Shown here one piece after another: positions 34,271 through 43,808 of a stretch of DNA of 64,000 nt; position 1 is the stretch's first letter, and each line of letters begins with the position of its first letter. Position numbers and translations under genes: made by a program. The notes beneath the pieces were generated by a model. It did no database searches. It saw nothing but the letters and a program-made list of their open reading frames with translations, and was not told where the DNA came from. This DNA is from Lentinus brumalis (taxonomy: Eukaryota > Basidiomycota > Agaricomycetes > Polyporales > Polyporaceae), in contig MARA01000013.1 in the NCBI GenBank assembly GCA_001792895.1, positions 558,001-622,000 of the forward strand. Direction: 5' to 3'.

Positions 34271-35070
34271 ATCTGCGTCTGCACCTGGGTCTTCTTCTCC
34301 TGATCCTGCATCCTCCTCTTCATGCGCTGTACCGGACGCAGCGAGAATAGCATCGGTGACAGCAAGCGGGTTCTTGATGGGCAGATTGCCGTAGTAGCGC
34401 CTGAACACGCCATAGCCATCGGGACGAGTGTCCCAGGTGTCCTCCTTGTCTTCGTCCTCCGTCATCCACTGTTCCTCGTCCTCGTCCGGCATGGGGGCAT
34501 CTGGAGGTGCTGGGTCTTCTTTGGGCTCTGGAGACGCAGGTGGAGGAGACTCGCCGGGAAAGGCGACTGCAATCTGTGATGGAAGGGCAGCCCGGTGCGA
34601 CGGCCAGTAGTCTTCGTAACCTTTTGGGAGACGAATCTTCCGGCCGCGTCTGCTGCGAGTGCCTGGCGGGCTTGGAGGCGGCGGCAGTGGCGACAAGGGT
34701 GGTGGAGTTGGGACTAAAGGAGGAGGAGGCGCAGGCGGCTTCTGAGCAAACATAGGAGTGTTTGCGTTCATTGTCCAATCACGGTGAGTAATGAGACACA
34801 TACCTTCACCTTTGCCATCTGCTCGGCAGCCCATCCCCCAGTCCGTATCCGTTTTTTGCCCTTCCCAGCTTGCTCTGTTGCCACGCGTTTCCCTGGGGCT
34901 ATGTTGCTGCCGTGGTTGCGATACTTGCAGGTGGTCCAGTGGACTGTGAGGCCGCTCCAGGTCGTCCCATTGTACCGACAGCCGGGCGCATCGCAAGCAA
35001 AGTCACGGTTGGCGGGGCAATTGATTACATACCTGACGTGCGTTGCACAAGTCAGACGCATGCAGGGCAT

Positions 35071-35830
35071 GGCCGTCTCGGTAATAGGTGGAGGGCGCTC
35101 TAGGGCGCGAAGTGCAGTCCTGGGAGCAACATCGACAGCCTCGGTTCATTCCGGAGGTAGTGTGACACAACGACATGATGGGTCTGGACGTAGACGGTAA
35201 GGAACATAGTTTGAAGGGTAGAGAATACAACTTGAAGGTGACTTACGACTATCGGCAGACACATATTGCGGAAAGACAGCACTCCTCACTGGACAGTGAG
35301 GACTTGGGCTACACGCCAGTACACGTCCTCAGGAGTGCTGCTAATGATGAACAGCGCGCACCCCGGAAAGGCGGACATGAGTTGCTGCTCGAGATCTTGG
35401 CCGAGATCTTGGCCCGGAACGTCACTCCCATGCGCAAATGGTGGTGCGCCCACGACTGCGATCCTAACACAGAAGATAAGACGTGCACAATAATTTAAAA
35501 AGAGCTGGCAATCGAGCCACGCAACACGTGTTGATTCAGAGCCGAAGCTGAGCTTAGGCGTGAGCGTGTTGGATGCAGCGTCGGACGTACCACTGGATAT
35601 CCACACTATCATTTGCCGTGCACCTTCCTAACCCCCTGCTGTAGCCTCTCCAGTCCGGTGAGCATACGTCTCAAGGTCTTGAGTGTGTGCTGAGTTGCGG
35701 TGTGAGAATATGCAGGCCAAGCAGGATAAGTAAGCTGGTGGTCGAGAGCAAGGTTCAGTAGGCACCTTGACGATGCGTCCGTGCTCGATCACAACGCGCT
35801 GCCCCATGTCATGTGATTGTGTTCTGCTCG
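35071..35830. other. Intergenic region between two divergent genes
   Basis: Lies between the Plavaka transposase (minus) and the DUF6698-like gene (plus). Open stretches on both strands have no recognisable domain. Further 5' transposase exons could lie here. Confidence 0.3.
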
Positions 35831-35834
35831 ACTG

Positions 35835-35843
35835 TATATAAGG
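35835..35843 (+). promoter_or_regulatory. TATA box of the DUF6698-like gene
   Basis: TATATAAGG lies 59 bases before the ATG at 35902, at a usual distance for a fungal TATA promoter. Confidence 0.55.
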
Positions 35844-35901
35844 CCTCTTGCTCAGCGACCACATGTTCCCTCCGCACCACCACCATCCCCAGCTTTCCAC
35901 C

Positions 35902-37131
35902 ATGCCCTCCGCCTTCCCCGGTGCACGTCAGACCCGCAGCCACACCCGTAAGGCCGTCGCTCCCGCCCCGACTGGTGCCTCTGCCCAAGGTAATGTCGGC
36001 CAGAAGGGCTCTGCTCCTCAACCCCCTCGCCGTCGTCAACAATCCATCGACTACGAGGAAGAGACACCAGATGCCCTAGTATTGTGTACTACTTACGTAT
36101 TCGCACGCTGAATCGCTGATTCATCTTGCCCGCAGCTCACCGAAGTCCTGAGCAAGGTCCGAAGCGACGACATATCTCGGCTCAACAAGCACCTCATCCG
36201 CGCCATCGGGATTCCCAACCCCAACTACAAGCTCAGCGACAAGAAGAACCGTGGCATCAAGAACACGGCGACAGCCCGCAGGCTCATCCCGCCTACCTGG
36301 TTTGCGGAATTCGACAAGGATCCCAAGGCGTACGTCGTTGAGTGGCCCATATAGCCTTTCACTTACCACTAACACGCTTGCAGCTTCTGCCACGAGTTGC
36401 TAAGTGGAGACGCAGACACTCCCAAGCTGACGTCGGACAACCTCCCGAGCTTCCTCTGGAGCCTGGAGAAGTTCGACCGCAACAGGCCATTGCACAGTTT
36501 TCTACAGGGTGCGCCCGTCTTCGCGGTGAGTGGTCGTCGAGCATCTATGGCTATCTTGCCATGCTGCACTGACACCGTGCGACGACAGGGTTTCTCCCTG
36601 TGCTTTAGGGGACCCGGCTCTGTCTTCGAGGAGTGCCAGAACAACAAGAGCCAGCCCTCGATCGCGAAGATGCATGACCTCTGCACAGTCACTGTCGAGA
36701 GCATCGTGTACATTGCATGCATTGTACGTTGACTGCTCAATGTGATCGTCCGCTCGCTCACACATAGCATTTCAGGTCCGGCATGTGTTGAGCAGCGCGG
36801 GGGCGTGGGGCGAGTCAGACGGTGCCTTCTCGTATGTCCGGTTCTCGCGCCAGATCCTCAACATCTGCATCCGGAACCCGAAGTGGACCAAGGCGCTGAC
36901 GGATTGGTATCAGAAGTACCTCCATAGCAAGACTCTCGATAGTATTTGTGCTCACATCTGTTGCCCAGGGAGATGTTCGGCGACATCAACGGCGACAAGT
37001 CAGATGCAGTCGACGAGAACTCCGTGTTTGCAGAGTTCATGCGCTGGGACGGCCACGAGATCGCCCTCGAGCACAGCTCGGTCTACGAGTGGGCGCAGGC
37101 ACGCAGTGACGACGGCGAGGATGCCAGCTGA
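35902..37131 (+). CDS. DUF6698-like protein, six exons
   Basis: Start ATG at 35902, stop at 37129-37131. Five GT-AG introns join in frame to give about 316 residues. The N-terminus is basic and proline-rich (ARQTRSHTRKAVAPAPTGA). The core has LTEVLSKVRSDDISRLNKHL, then FRGPGSVFEECQNNKSQPSI with AKMHDLCTVTVESIVYIA, then GAWGESDGAFSYVRFSRQIL and TKALTDWYQKEMFG. The run from the helical VESIVYIAC, through the aromatic GxWxxxDGxFxY, to the terminal W-x-x-KEMFG follows the DUF6698 pattern of basidiomycete proteins as I remember it; a profile search would settle this. The tail is acidic. It is divergent from the Plavaka transposase with under 1 kb between starts, and its intact frame suggests maintained function. 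The role is unknown; it may be cargo or a partner of that transposon. Confidence 0.6.
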
Positions 37132-38355
37132 ACACAGCTACGGTACGTGGATTCATATGCTATCATATGATAGTCTCATCCCTCATGTTTGTCGGCAACT
37201 ACTTACAGCCCACCCGATTCTTGTCTCCCACACCACACGCCTCTCCCTTCTTGTCATCAAGGCGTGTACTCTCTCGCTCTCACGTTCGCCACTCTGTCTT
37301 CGCCTTGCTGCTCCTGAGCAGCCTTGCAACTGCACCGGCATCGCTCTGCTCACTCGCTCTCGCATTCCTCTCGTCTCTCCTATCTGCGCTGCCTGGCCCT
37401 GGCCGCCGTCGCCTGGCTTTGCGTCCCCCGTTCCTACGTCAGTATCACCATTCCCTCGCGTTGCTTGCACTCGACAGTTTCACGGTGTCTACGGTTCTTG
37501 CTCTTGCTCTTGCTCTGCCAGTGGATGCTCTCTAGATACTCACGCGATGTTGTGATTAGTTTTCAATTTATCTTATTCATTCATCTCGTATCCCGGTATG
37601 TGAGAGAATCCACCTTCCACGCAATGCACGAGGCGGCATGACCCGCCATCCGTCGGCCTCGGGGTACCACCCGGTCATATATGGCCTCCATTCGTCAGTA
37701 CTGACCATCCTACCCATGCTGCCCAGCCTGCCGTCGTCTTCCTCCCGCTACTGTCCCGCCTGGAGCGATCAGTTGCACCCTATAACCCGTACACGCCTGA
37801 TCATGCCTCGCCAGATCCGTGGGTGGAAACGGTCAGGAACTGGTCAGTATTCCGTGGCAAGTCGATGGCACCCGACCGTCACTCACCCGCTGCATGATGA
37901 CTCCAGACCAATCCTCGCAGGGCGCATGGCCGCTGTCTGCTCGTATCCTCCGTGAAAGCAGACCGTGCCTGATGTGCGCTATTCATGTCCGGGACCTGAC
38001 GATCAACGTGGTGGGATGCGGACCATGGGACTCGACACCTACCATGCCTTTCGAGGGCTATCGGTGGTGGCTACTCCTGTCCATCTGAATGCACATATGG
38101 CTGATGTAGGGAGTTGTGTGTTGTGTGAGTACTTATCATTGTTTATGCTTGACATTGCTTCTAGGTTCTACGACTCACACGGCTCGCGTGCATTGTTATG
38201 TCCTTCTTTGGTCCAGCACAGTGCACGCGCCGTGTAGTAGCCATGCATACTCATTGTAAGTATCAAGTACTTGTCCCATTATAGACAACAGAGGCGGAGG
38301 CATTTCGTCCACTGCTCCTGATATTATAGGAGGTTCATCCTTGCTCGCGCACATC
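37132..38355. other. No recognised gene; possible right end of the Plavaka element
   Basis: GGTCA/TGACC motifs recur (CAGTACTGACCATCC near 37697, ACGGTCAGGAACTGGTCAGT near 37831), echoing the repeats at 23.57-23.70 kb. I could not find matching terminal inverted repeats. Confidence 0.3.
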
Positions 38356-39084
38356 ATGTCGACCCAAGCTGAATTTCTGACCATTGACAACGCTGAACAT
38401 ATCATTGTTGTCCCGCTCTCCATCATGTGTGCGCCATACAGCAATCTCGCTGTACAATTCGCTGGCTCCGGCTATGTCATCGAGACCGGCGAGGTTCGCT
38501 GGATCTGCTGCGTTCAAGCTCATCCTGAGCTCCCCCTCACATTACTGACAATTTCCATCATTTGGGAAGTGGAAGGCATCATCTCCCCCTTTGATTGCTA
38601 CGCCACTGCCCTCTGCCGCGCCATTTTCGACGACATGGGATCAGAGCAGGAGGTCTCTTTCTGGCTCGTGGCACGACACCGCGGCGATCACGTCTCCCGC
38701 ATATATTGGGATTAAGTTCGACCGGCTGTGCAAGCCATCGCGTGGAGCATCCCTTCAACCAAAGTGGATATTTCCGAGGTCATTCAAGAGCGTGAGGACG
38801 GTTCGGTGCATCTGCAGCTCAAATGGCAGCCACCCCAGGGCCATGTACGTCCTCGATGTCCTTCTCTCGCAGGCTTTGGCTGATGATATGTTTGCCAGAC
38901 TATGAAATCCGCGCTACCTTTCTACAACAAGGTCGGAAGGCACATGGTCCCCGCACACCTTTTGGAAGTTCCTTTCGATGCTGTACGTGTTGGATTTACT
39001 TTCGAGTACCTCTACAAGTACGTAGGAGCTGCGACCAGGCCGCGTACCCTCCAAGCTTCCCTCCATCATGTATCCATACTGTAA
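38356..39084 (+). CDS. Hypothetical protein, small spliced gene
   Basis: ATG at 38356 opens MSTQAEFLTIDNAEHIIVVP and continues for 119 codons. Further coding-like sequence follows in another frame (VQAIAWSIPSTKVD, then EDGSVHLQLKWQPPQGH). This runs through a clear intron (GTACGT at 38845 to TTTGCCAG near 38900) into TMKSALPFYNKVGRHMVPAH and VRVGFTFEYLYKYVG. An intron or shift near 38690-38715 must link the first two parts; I could not fix its sites. No family recognised. It lies upstream of and co-oriented with the DUF6729 gene and ends about 300 bases before its start. Confidence 0.45.
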
Positions 39085-39298
39085 ATTGTATGTACAACGC
39101 GCGGCAGAACGAATGAACATTGAAGTGACAGGAACGGCAATGAAGTTCAAGTTTCCGAGACCCTGAGCGTGAGCATGGTGCCACCTCGCTAAGTGGGCAC
39201 TACCATAACCGGGCTTGGGACTTCCATAGAAAGTTCACGCTCCCTTAAAAACACGGCGAACAATGTTGCGCGTACTCTTGCACACTAGAAGATGTTAG

Positions 39299-39326
39299 GC
39301 GGCGGGCGGCGGGCGGCGGCGGTCGC
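39299..39326. repeat. GCGGGCG repeat upstream of the DUF6729 gene
   Basis: Iterated GGCGGGC units, followed by a TATA-like CGATATATG at 39331, about 60 bases before the ATG at 39390. A possible promoter region. Confidence 0.4.
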
Positions 39327-39817
39327 AGGTCGATATATGTGGTGGAACTGCGCCCCTGTCGTCCCCCTCTCTCTCCTCCACCTCCCGCCATGTCCGTCTT
39401 CGAGCCAGACGCTGTCCGCGCTCAATGTGTGAACTCATTCTCGGACGCGAGCAAAAGAAGAGCTGTCGAGGCTGATTGGAAGGCAGGGGTAAGTCCTTGT
39501 ATACTTTAGATGCAACTACTGCCGCTTACATTGTGTACTCCAAGGTAGGGACCGTCATGAGTACCCGAAACTCGCGGGTATCCATGAGTTGACTCGTGGG
39601 AATACCCATGGGTAGTAGACCCATGGGTACGAGTACTCATTTCCCACGGGTTTCAATGAGTATGAGTATGGTGCTGGCTATGAGGACATATACTCATGAG
39701 TACCCGCCAATTTTCCAAGGTGCGAAGGCATGAGCTCACGCAGGTCACTCCAGAGTAGATTATCACAAGAGACTTCAACTCAATACATGTATATAGACGA
39801 CAGTACAAACAAGATAT

Positions 39818-42742
39818 CTACGACAGTACAATGACATCATCATCACCCGCCGCCGCCGATGCCGTGGCAGTTGCCTTACCCTTTGGTGCACGAGAGCTCT
39901 TCTCCTTGAAGGTCTGCACAATCATCTTCTTGGGAATCAGACCAGGAATCTGCGTCCAGGCATTGAGAACAGTCGCCGCCCTTGTCGACTCGTCGGACAG
40001 GTTATGGCGGAGCTTTGAAACGGTCAAACCACCCCGAGAGAAAGACCTCTCTGCGTCGACAGATGTGGCTGACAAGAAGGCATCAGCATGGTCACGGTAA
40101 GGGATATAAAAGCACCGGAATGTACCTGGAGCAGAGAGGATGTCGAGGGCCATTCTCGCTAGAGGGTTGCGCTCGCTGTCGAGCGCGTGCCAGTGCCGTA
40201 TGGGGTCAGAAATGCTCGGAATCGGCGGTGTGTTGAGATACTCTTCAAGCGCGTCAATATCGCCCGTGTTGTCCATGAAATCTAGTGACGCAAAGAGCCC
40301 AGTTGCCTAGGATGGATGTACATTAGGCACCGCACGTACGTCAGACACTACAGCACTCACGGAAGAAGAGGCACGGGCGGCGGAAGCTTCGGCAGGATTG
40401 GGCTTGTAGTGCTTCCATTCCTCCCGGAGGAGTTCGACTGCGGTATCGATCCAGCTGTCCAGCCACTTCTCGCGCTTGAAATAAGCTGTCTTGTATCGTG
40501 GGTGCAATACTGCGACATGAGCAAGCATCAGCATAAGCGTCCGACACCGTGCAATACTGTACCTACTCATGGCACATCGATACATGACTGAGTCGTCCGT
40601 CTTCGAGTAGTATCGATTGAGGACCTCTGCACCGAGGCTAGCTGCCACGCGAACAGCAGGCTTCAGCGACGCGTTCTTGCTTGCCTTCTTGAGCATCCCC
40701 TTTAAGAGGTCTATCACGGGGATGACCTCGTGCAGGAGAGGGTGCGAGCGAACTGACATGCGTTCGGTCGCCTCGAGGAAGTTCTGTATGAGAGGACTGT
40801 GTCAGCGTGAGGATGACGCCAAAAATGAGAAGCCGTACGCGCCGACAAGATCCCATCAAGCTGTTCGAGGACCTCCCACTCGTCCGATGTGAGCTTGAAT
40901 CGGAGAAGGCGGGGCCCTCGGGAGCCGTTGTGGCACGCCTTGGATACGAGCTCCGTGAGCGGACGTCGGAGGTAGATGGCACGCCTTGAGGTCATCGCGA
41001 CACTGTTCCAGCGCGTGGGCACTGGTTTAACAACGCCAAGCGGTTTGATGTTGGACTTCTTGCACAGTTCGTCGAGATCGTTGCGGAGGACAGGGCTGTT
41101 CGAGATTCTCTTCATCAAGGCGTTCAGCTGCGCGATACCCATTAGTCAATAACACTAGCCACACACAATGCAGATTGAGCATACCTTCGTCAGAGACTTC
41201 TGGGCGAAGAGCCTCTCGTGCTCCGGAAGGATTGCAGCAGGGTCAGATTGCGCAACAATGTCGGCAATCTCAGCCTCATTGCTGGCTTCGCGGTCCATGT
41301 CCAGCTCCTCTTCGTCGTCGTCTTGGTTGGCGGCAGCATCGTCAGGCTCACTGGCAGCTGAGTCGTCTTGCTCGTCTTCCTCTTCGTCGCTCTCATCGTC
41401 AGACTCTGCCTCAGACTGGGTGCTGGAGGACTGAGCTTTGCGAGACTTCCTCTTCTTCACGAAGGGTTGAAGGATCGCCTGTGAACAGAATGTCATTAGT
41501 GAACGCACAATAGAAAGGAACGCAGTCGCGACACACCTTGACGCAGAGATTGAGAACGTGGCAGAGGCACCGGATGCGTGTGTGCGGACCAGCCTTCCCG
41601 TTGAGACGAATAGCGAGCGCATCAATCATGGTATCGTTATTTGAGGCGTTATCGGCAGTTTGACCATAGATCTGTGACGTATGGACGGTTAGACAATGAG
41701 AAAGCAGGGCGAATCGCACCATGCGTACCTTGTCAGCGATTCCATATGACTCGAGACATTTGTGCATCTTCTGCGCGAGGTACAGTCCGGTATGGCCTTT
41801 GTGGAGCCTGCAGCAATTCCTGATAAGCACAGCGACTAACAACAAAGACAACAGAGAGCATACCGGATGAAATCGAGCAGGAAAGTGAGGATCTTGCCAG
41901 CCTGCTCAAACGATACTACCACGCCAAGGAAGGACAGCACGTTAGGTGCTGTCCATCCATCGAACGCGATGTGAATCGCGCTCTTCTGACGTTGGAGGAA
42001 AGCGGCAACTTCAGGTTTTGACAGGTCAAAGACCTCCTTGACGTCGCGCGAGACCATGGAGGCGGATGGAATCTCGACCTTGGCGTAAAGCATCTTGAAC
42101 ATATCCCGGAGGGGTTCGTCGTCGACAATAGCGAAGGGGCGGTGGCAGCGGGTTACCCAGACGGTGGTGAGATATCGGAACTCAGCCTTGTTGTACGTAG
42201 AGCCAGCGGCATACTGGGCGATCGAGCCCTGCCCCGATACGACGGGTGGATCGCATTTGTTGATGTGTCTGTTGAGGTTGGTTGTGGACGGGTCTGTACG
42301 CACACGCGTACAGTGCTTGTTTGGGTGCCTGTGCAGCGACGTATCAGCCAAGTATGCACACGGAGGACAAGCACAAGGACATACTTAAGGCACCAGAACC
42401 TATACTTGACGTCGCCGTCTTCGTATATGATGTCGGGAGGAAGGTTGAAATGCCCGTACGCCTCGGACGACCACTTTGCCATTTGTTCACCTGGAGATGA
42501 TGTTAGCACTGGGTTTGCAAACACGAGCACGATGTCAAACACGTACCAAGAATTTGCTCGTCCGTCTTACCCTCAATCTGCCACTGCTCAGTGAACGCCT
42601 CCAGCCGCTTTCTCTTAGCTTCATCGGCCTCGGAGCCTGTAGCAACCTGAGTGCTGCTCCCAGCCCCAGCGGTGTTGGACTCGCCACCCTCGGGTTCCGG
42701 GGCATTGGCCTCAACGCGCTGGCGTTTCCGACGTGGAGGCAT
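39818..42742 (-). CDS. hAT-family transposase (hAT-2)
   Basis: Start MPPRRKRQRVEANAPEPEGG at 42742, stop at 39818-39820. It aligns exon by exon with the hAT-1 enzyme. The stretch from ILG to EQMAKW spans an intron and is followed by YEDGDVKYRFWCLK. A BED-like STTNLNRHINKC follows, then the catalytic AFDGWTAPN (Asp at 41959-41961), QTADNASNNDTMI, IRCLCHVLNLCVK, an acidic insertion (ESDDESDEEEDEQDD), VPTRWNSVAMTSRRA, and the dimerisation motif SVDAERSFSRGGLTVSKLRH (about 40010-40070). It ends AAAGDDDVIVLS. Recognised exons are free of stops, so it may encode an active nuclear transposase. Confidence 0.85.
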
Positions 42743-43342
42743 CGGTCGAAGGAAGTGTGGGCAACAGTAGAGCGGGCGGGTGCTGACGACGAGCGATGCC
42801 TCGAGAGAATCGGGTTCGAGGGGAAGTGCGGGGTAGTAACAGCTGGTTGAAGCTGAGGACCAAGACGGGGCATCTTATATAGTGAGTTCGAATGGTGGTT
42901 TCGGGTACACACAATAAGTCTTGAGCCGAGATCCGAGCCATGGTTGCGCCGCCAGAGTGAAAGCCACAAAGCGTCGAGGCCAAATCGGAGAATGCCAGGA
43001 GCTTTCCCAAGCACCGCCACTGCTTGGGCTTTGGCGTCGTGCGCCGCTTGATCGGCTCTCAGGCTTTGACCCTTGCCTGCTATCGCGCTGAGCTCACATT
43101 CGCCGCACAAAGACTTTCTTTTTCCTTCTCGCTTAGACGACAAACCACCTGCCTGCACAAGCGACGCGTCACAGGTAGCCGGGGACCAACAGCTGCGGAC
43201 ACAATGCTCGGACGATTACCGTGGCCTATAGCGACGGAGGAGGGCCGTACAGGTGCACAATGCTCTCGCCGCCGTGCAGAGCTGGTATAAGAGGACCTCG
43301 AGGTATGTGTCTTCCCTCTGCGCTAACGTCATTTCTGCTGCG

Positions 43343-43808
43343 ATGTCTCAATTACCCCAGCGCACTGTTTCGCCTACTCGCGACCATGCTCCCCGCCCCA
43401 CTGCTGCCAACGACGCATGGCCACAGCGCCCCGACTCACCGATTCGCGACGATTCTGTACGTCTTCACTACCCTGGCCCCACCTCCGACGAGACATCGCC
43501 GCCGCGCGTCTCCCGTAATCTACTCACACAGGCGTATACAGGAACATGCACCGTCCCTCATCCCTATCTCTTCAGACGCGGCTGAGCGCGCTTTCAGCGC
43601 AGCTGCTGAGCAGCGTCGTCGCAGTGCTGTCGTCGCAGATAGCTACACTACGACGCGCGGACATCACTTTCACATGCGCACATTGGTCATCCCTGGGTGG
43701 GGGAGTTACCTTCTGGACGTCGTAGTTCCGGAGGGCATTGACGACGACACCAGCAACGATGGTGTCACTGATGACAACGACATGCCTCCCTTGATAGCAA
43801 TTGAGTAG
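43343..43808 (+). CDS. hAT-2 accessory gene, two exons, unknown function
   Basis: ATG at 43343; exon 1 is 43343-43456 and exon 2 is 43542-43808, joined by GTACGT...ATACAG in frame, giving 126 residues. It begins MSQLPQRTVSPTRDHAPRPT (Ser/Pro-rich), then has HAPSLIPISSDAAERAFSAA, and ends with an acidic tail (GIDDDTSNDGVTDDNDMPPL). It stops 277 bp before the right terminus. The hAT-1 counterpart has the same orientation, two-exon form, MSQ start and an acidic end with a D-x-P-x-LI-like finish. Overall identity is low, so homology is inferred mainly from position and the tail. Confidence 0.6.

Larger units (their letters stand above)
23777..35070 (-). pseudogene. Plavaka-type transposase gene, split by a gypsy insertion
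   Basis: Minus strand, apparent start at 35070. The N-terminal exon has a C2HC-like finger (CDAPGCRYNGTTWSGLTVHW). Then come a Pro-rich exon and the family core: WSDATHLLSFGTAHLWPIY with FGNLSK (about 33230-33330), GILITCGDG with VVHRVFP (about 32940-33000), HPFAKHICPRCY (about 32810), YKYHVLGDYCQYIKRCGTSD (about 31800-31870), VKRFYARTNK (about 31680), FHHSTYDMRRDQDSINPRTH (about 31120-31180) and YWYARVLDVFHVRV (about 31040). After the gypsy element the gene resumes: VNPEDVIHASYLIPAF (about 24560-24610), VDRDMYMRYHGGGIGH (about 24340-24390), and an acidic tail ending YDYPDL at 23777. Plavaka transposases are CACTA-related DDE enzymes of basidiomycetes. Removing the gypsy element plus one TSD copy restores the frame, so this gene was probably intact until recently. 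Confidence 0.85.
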
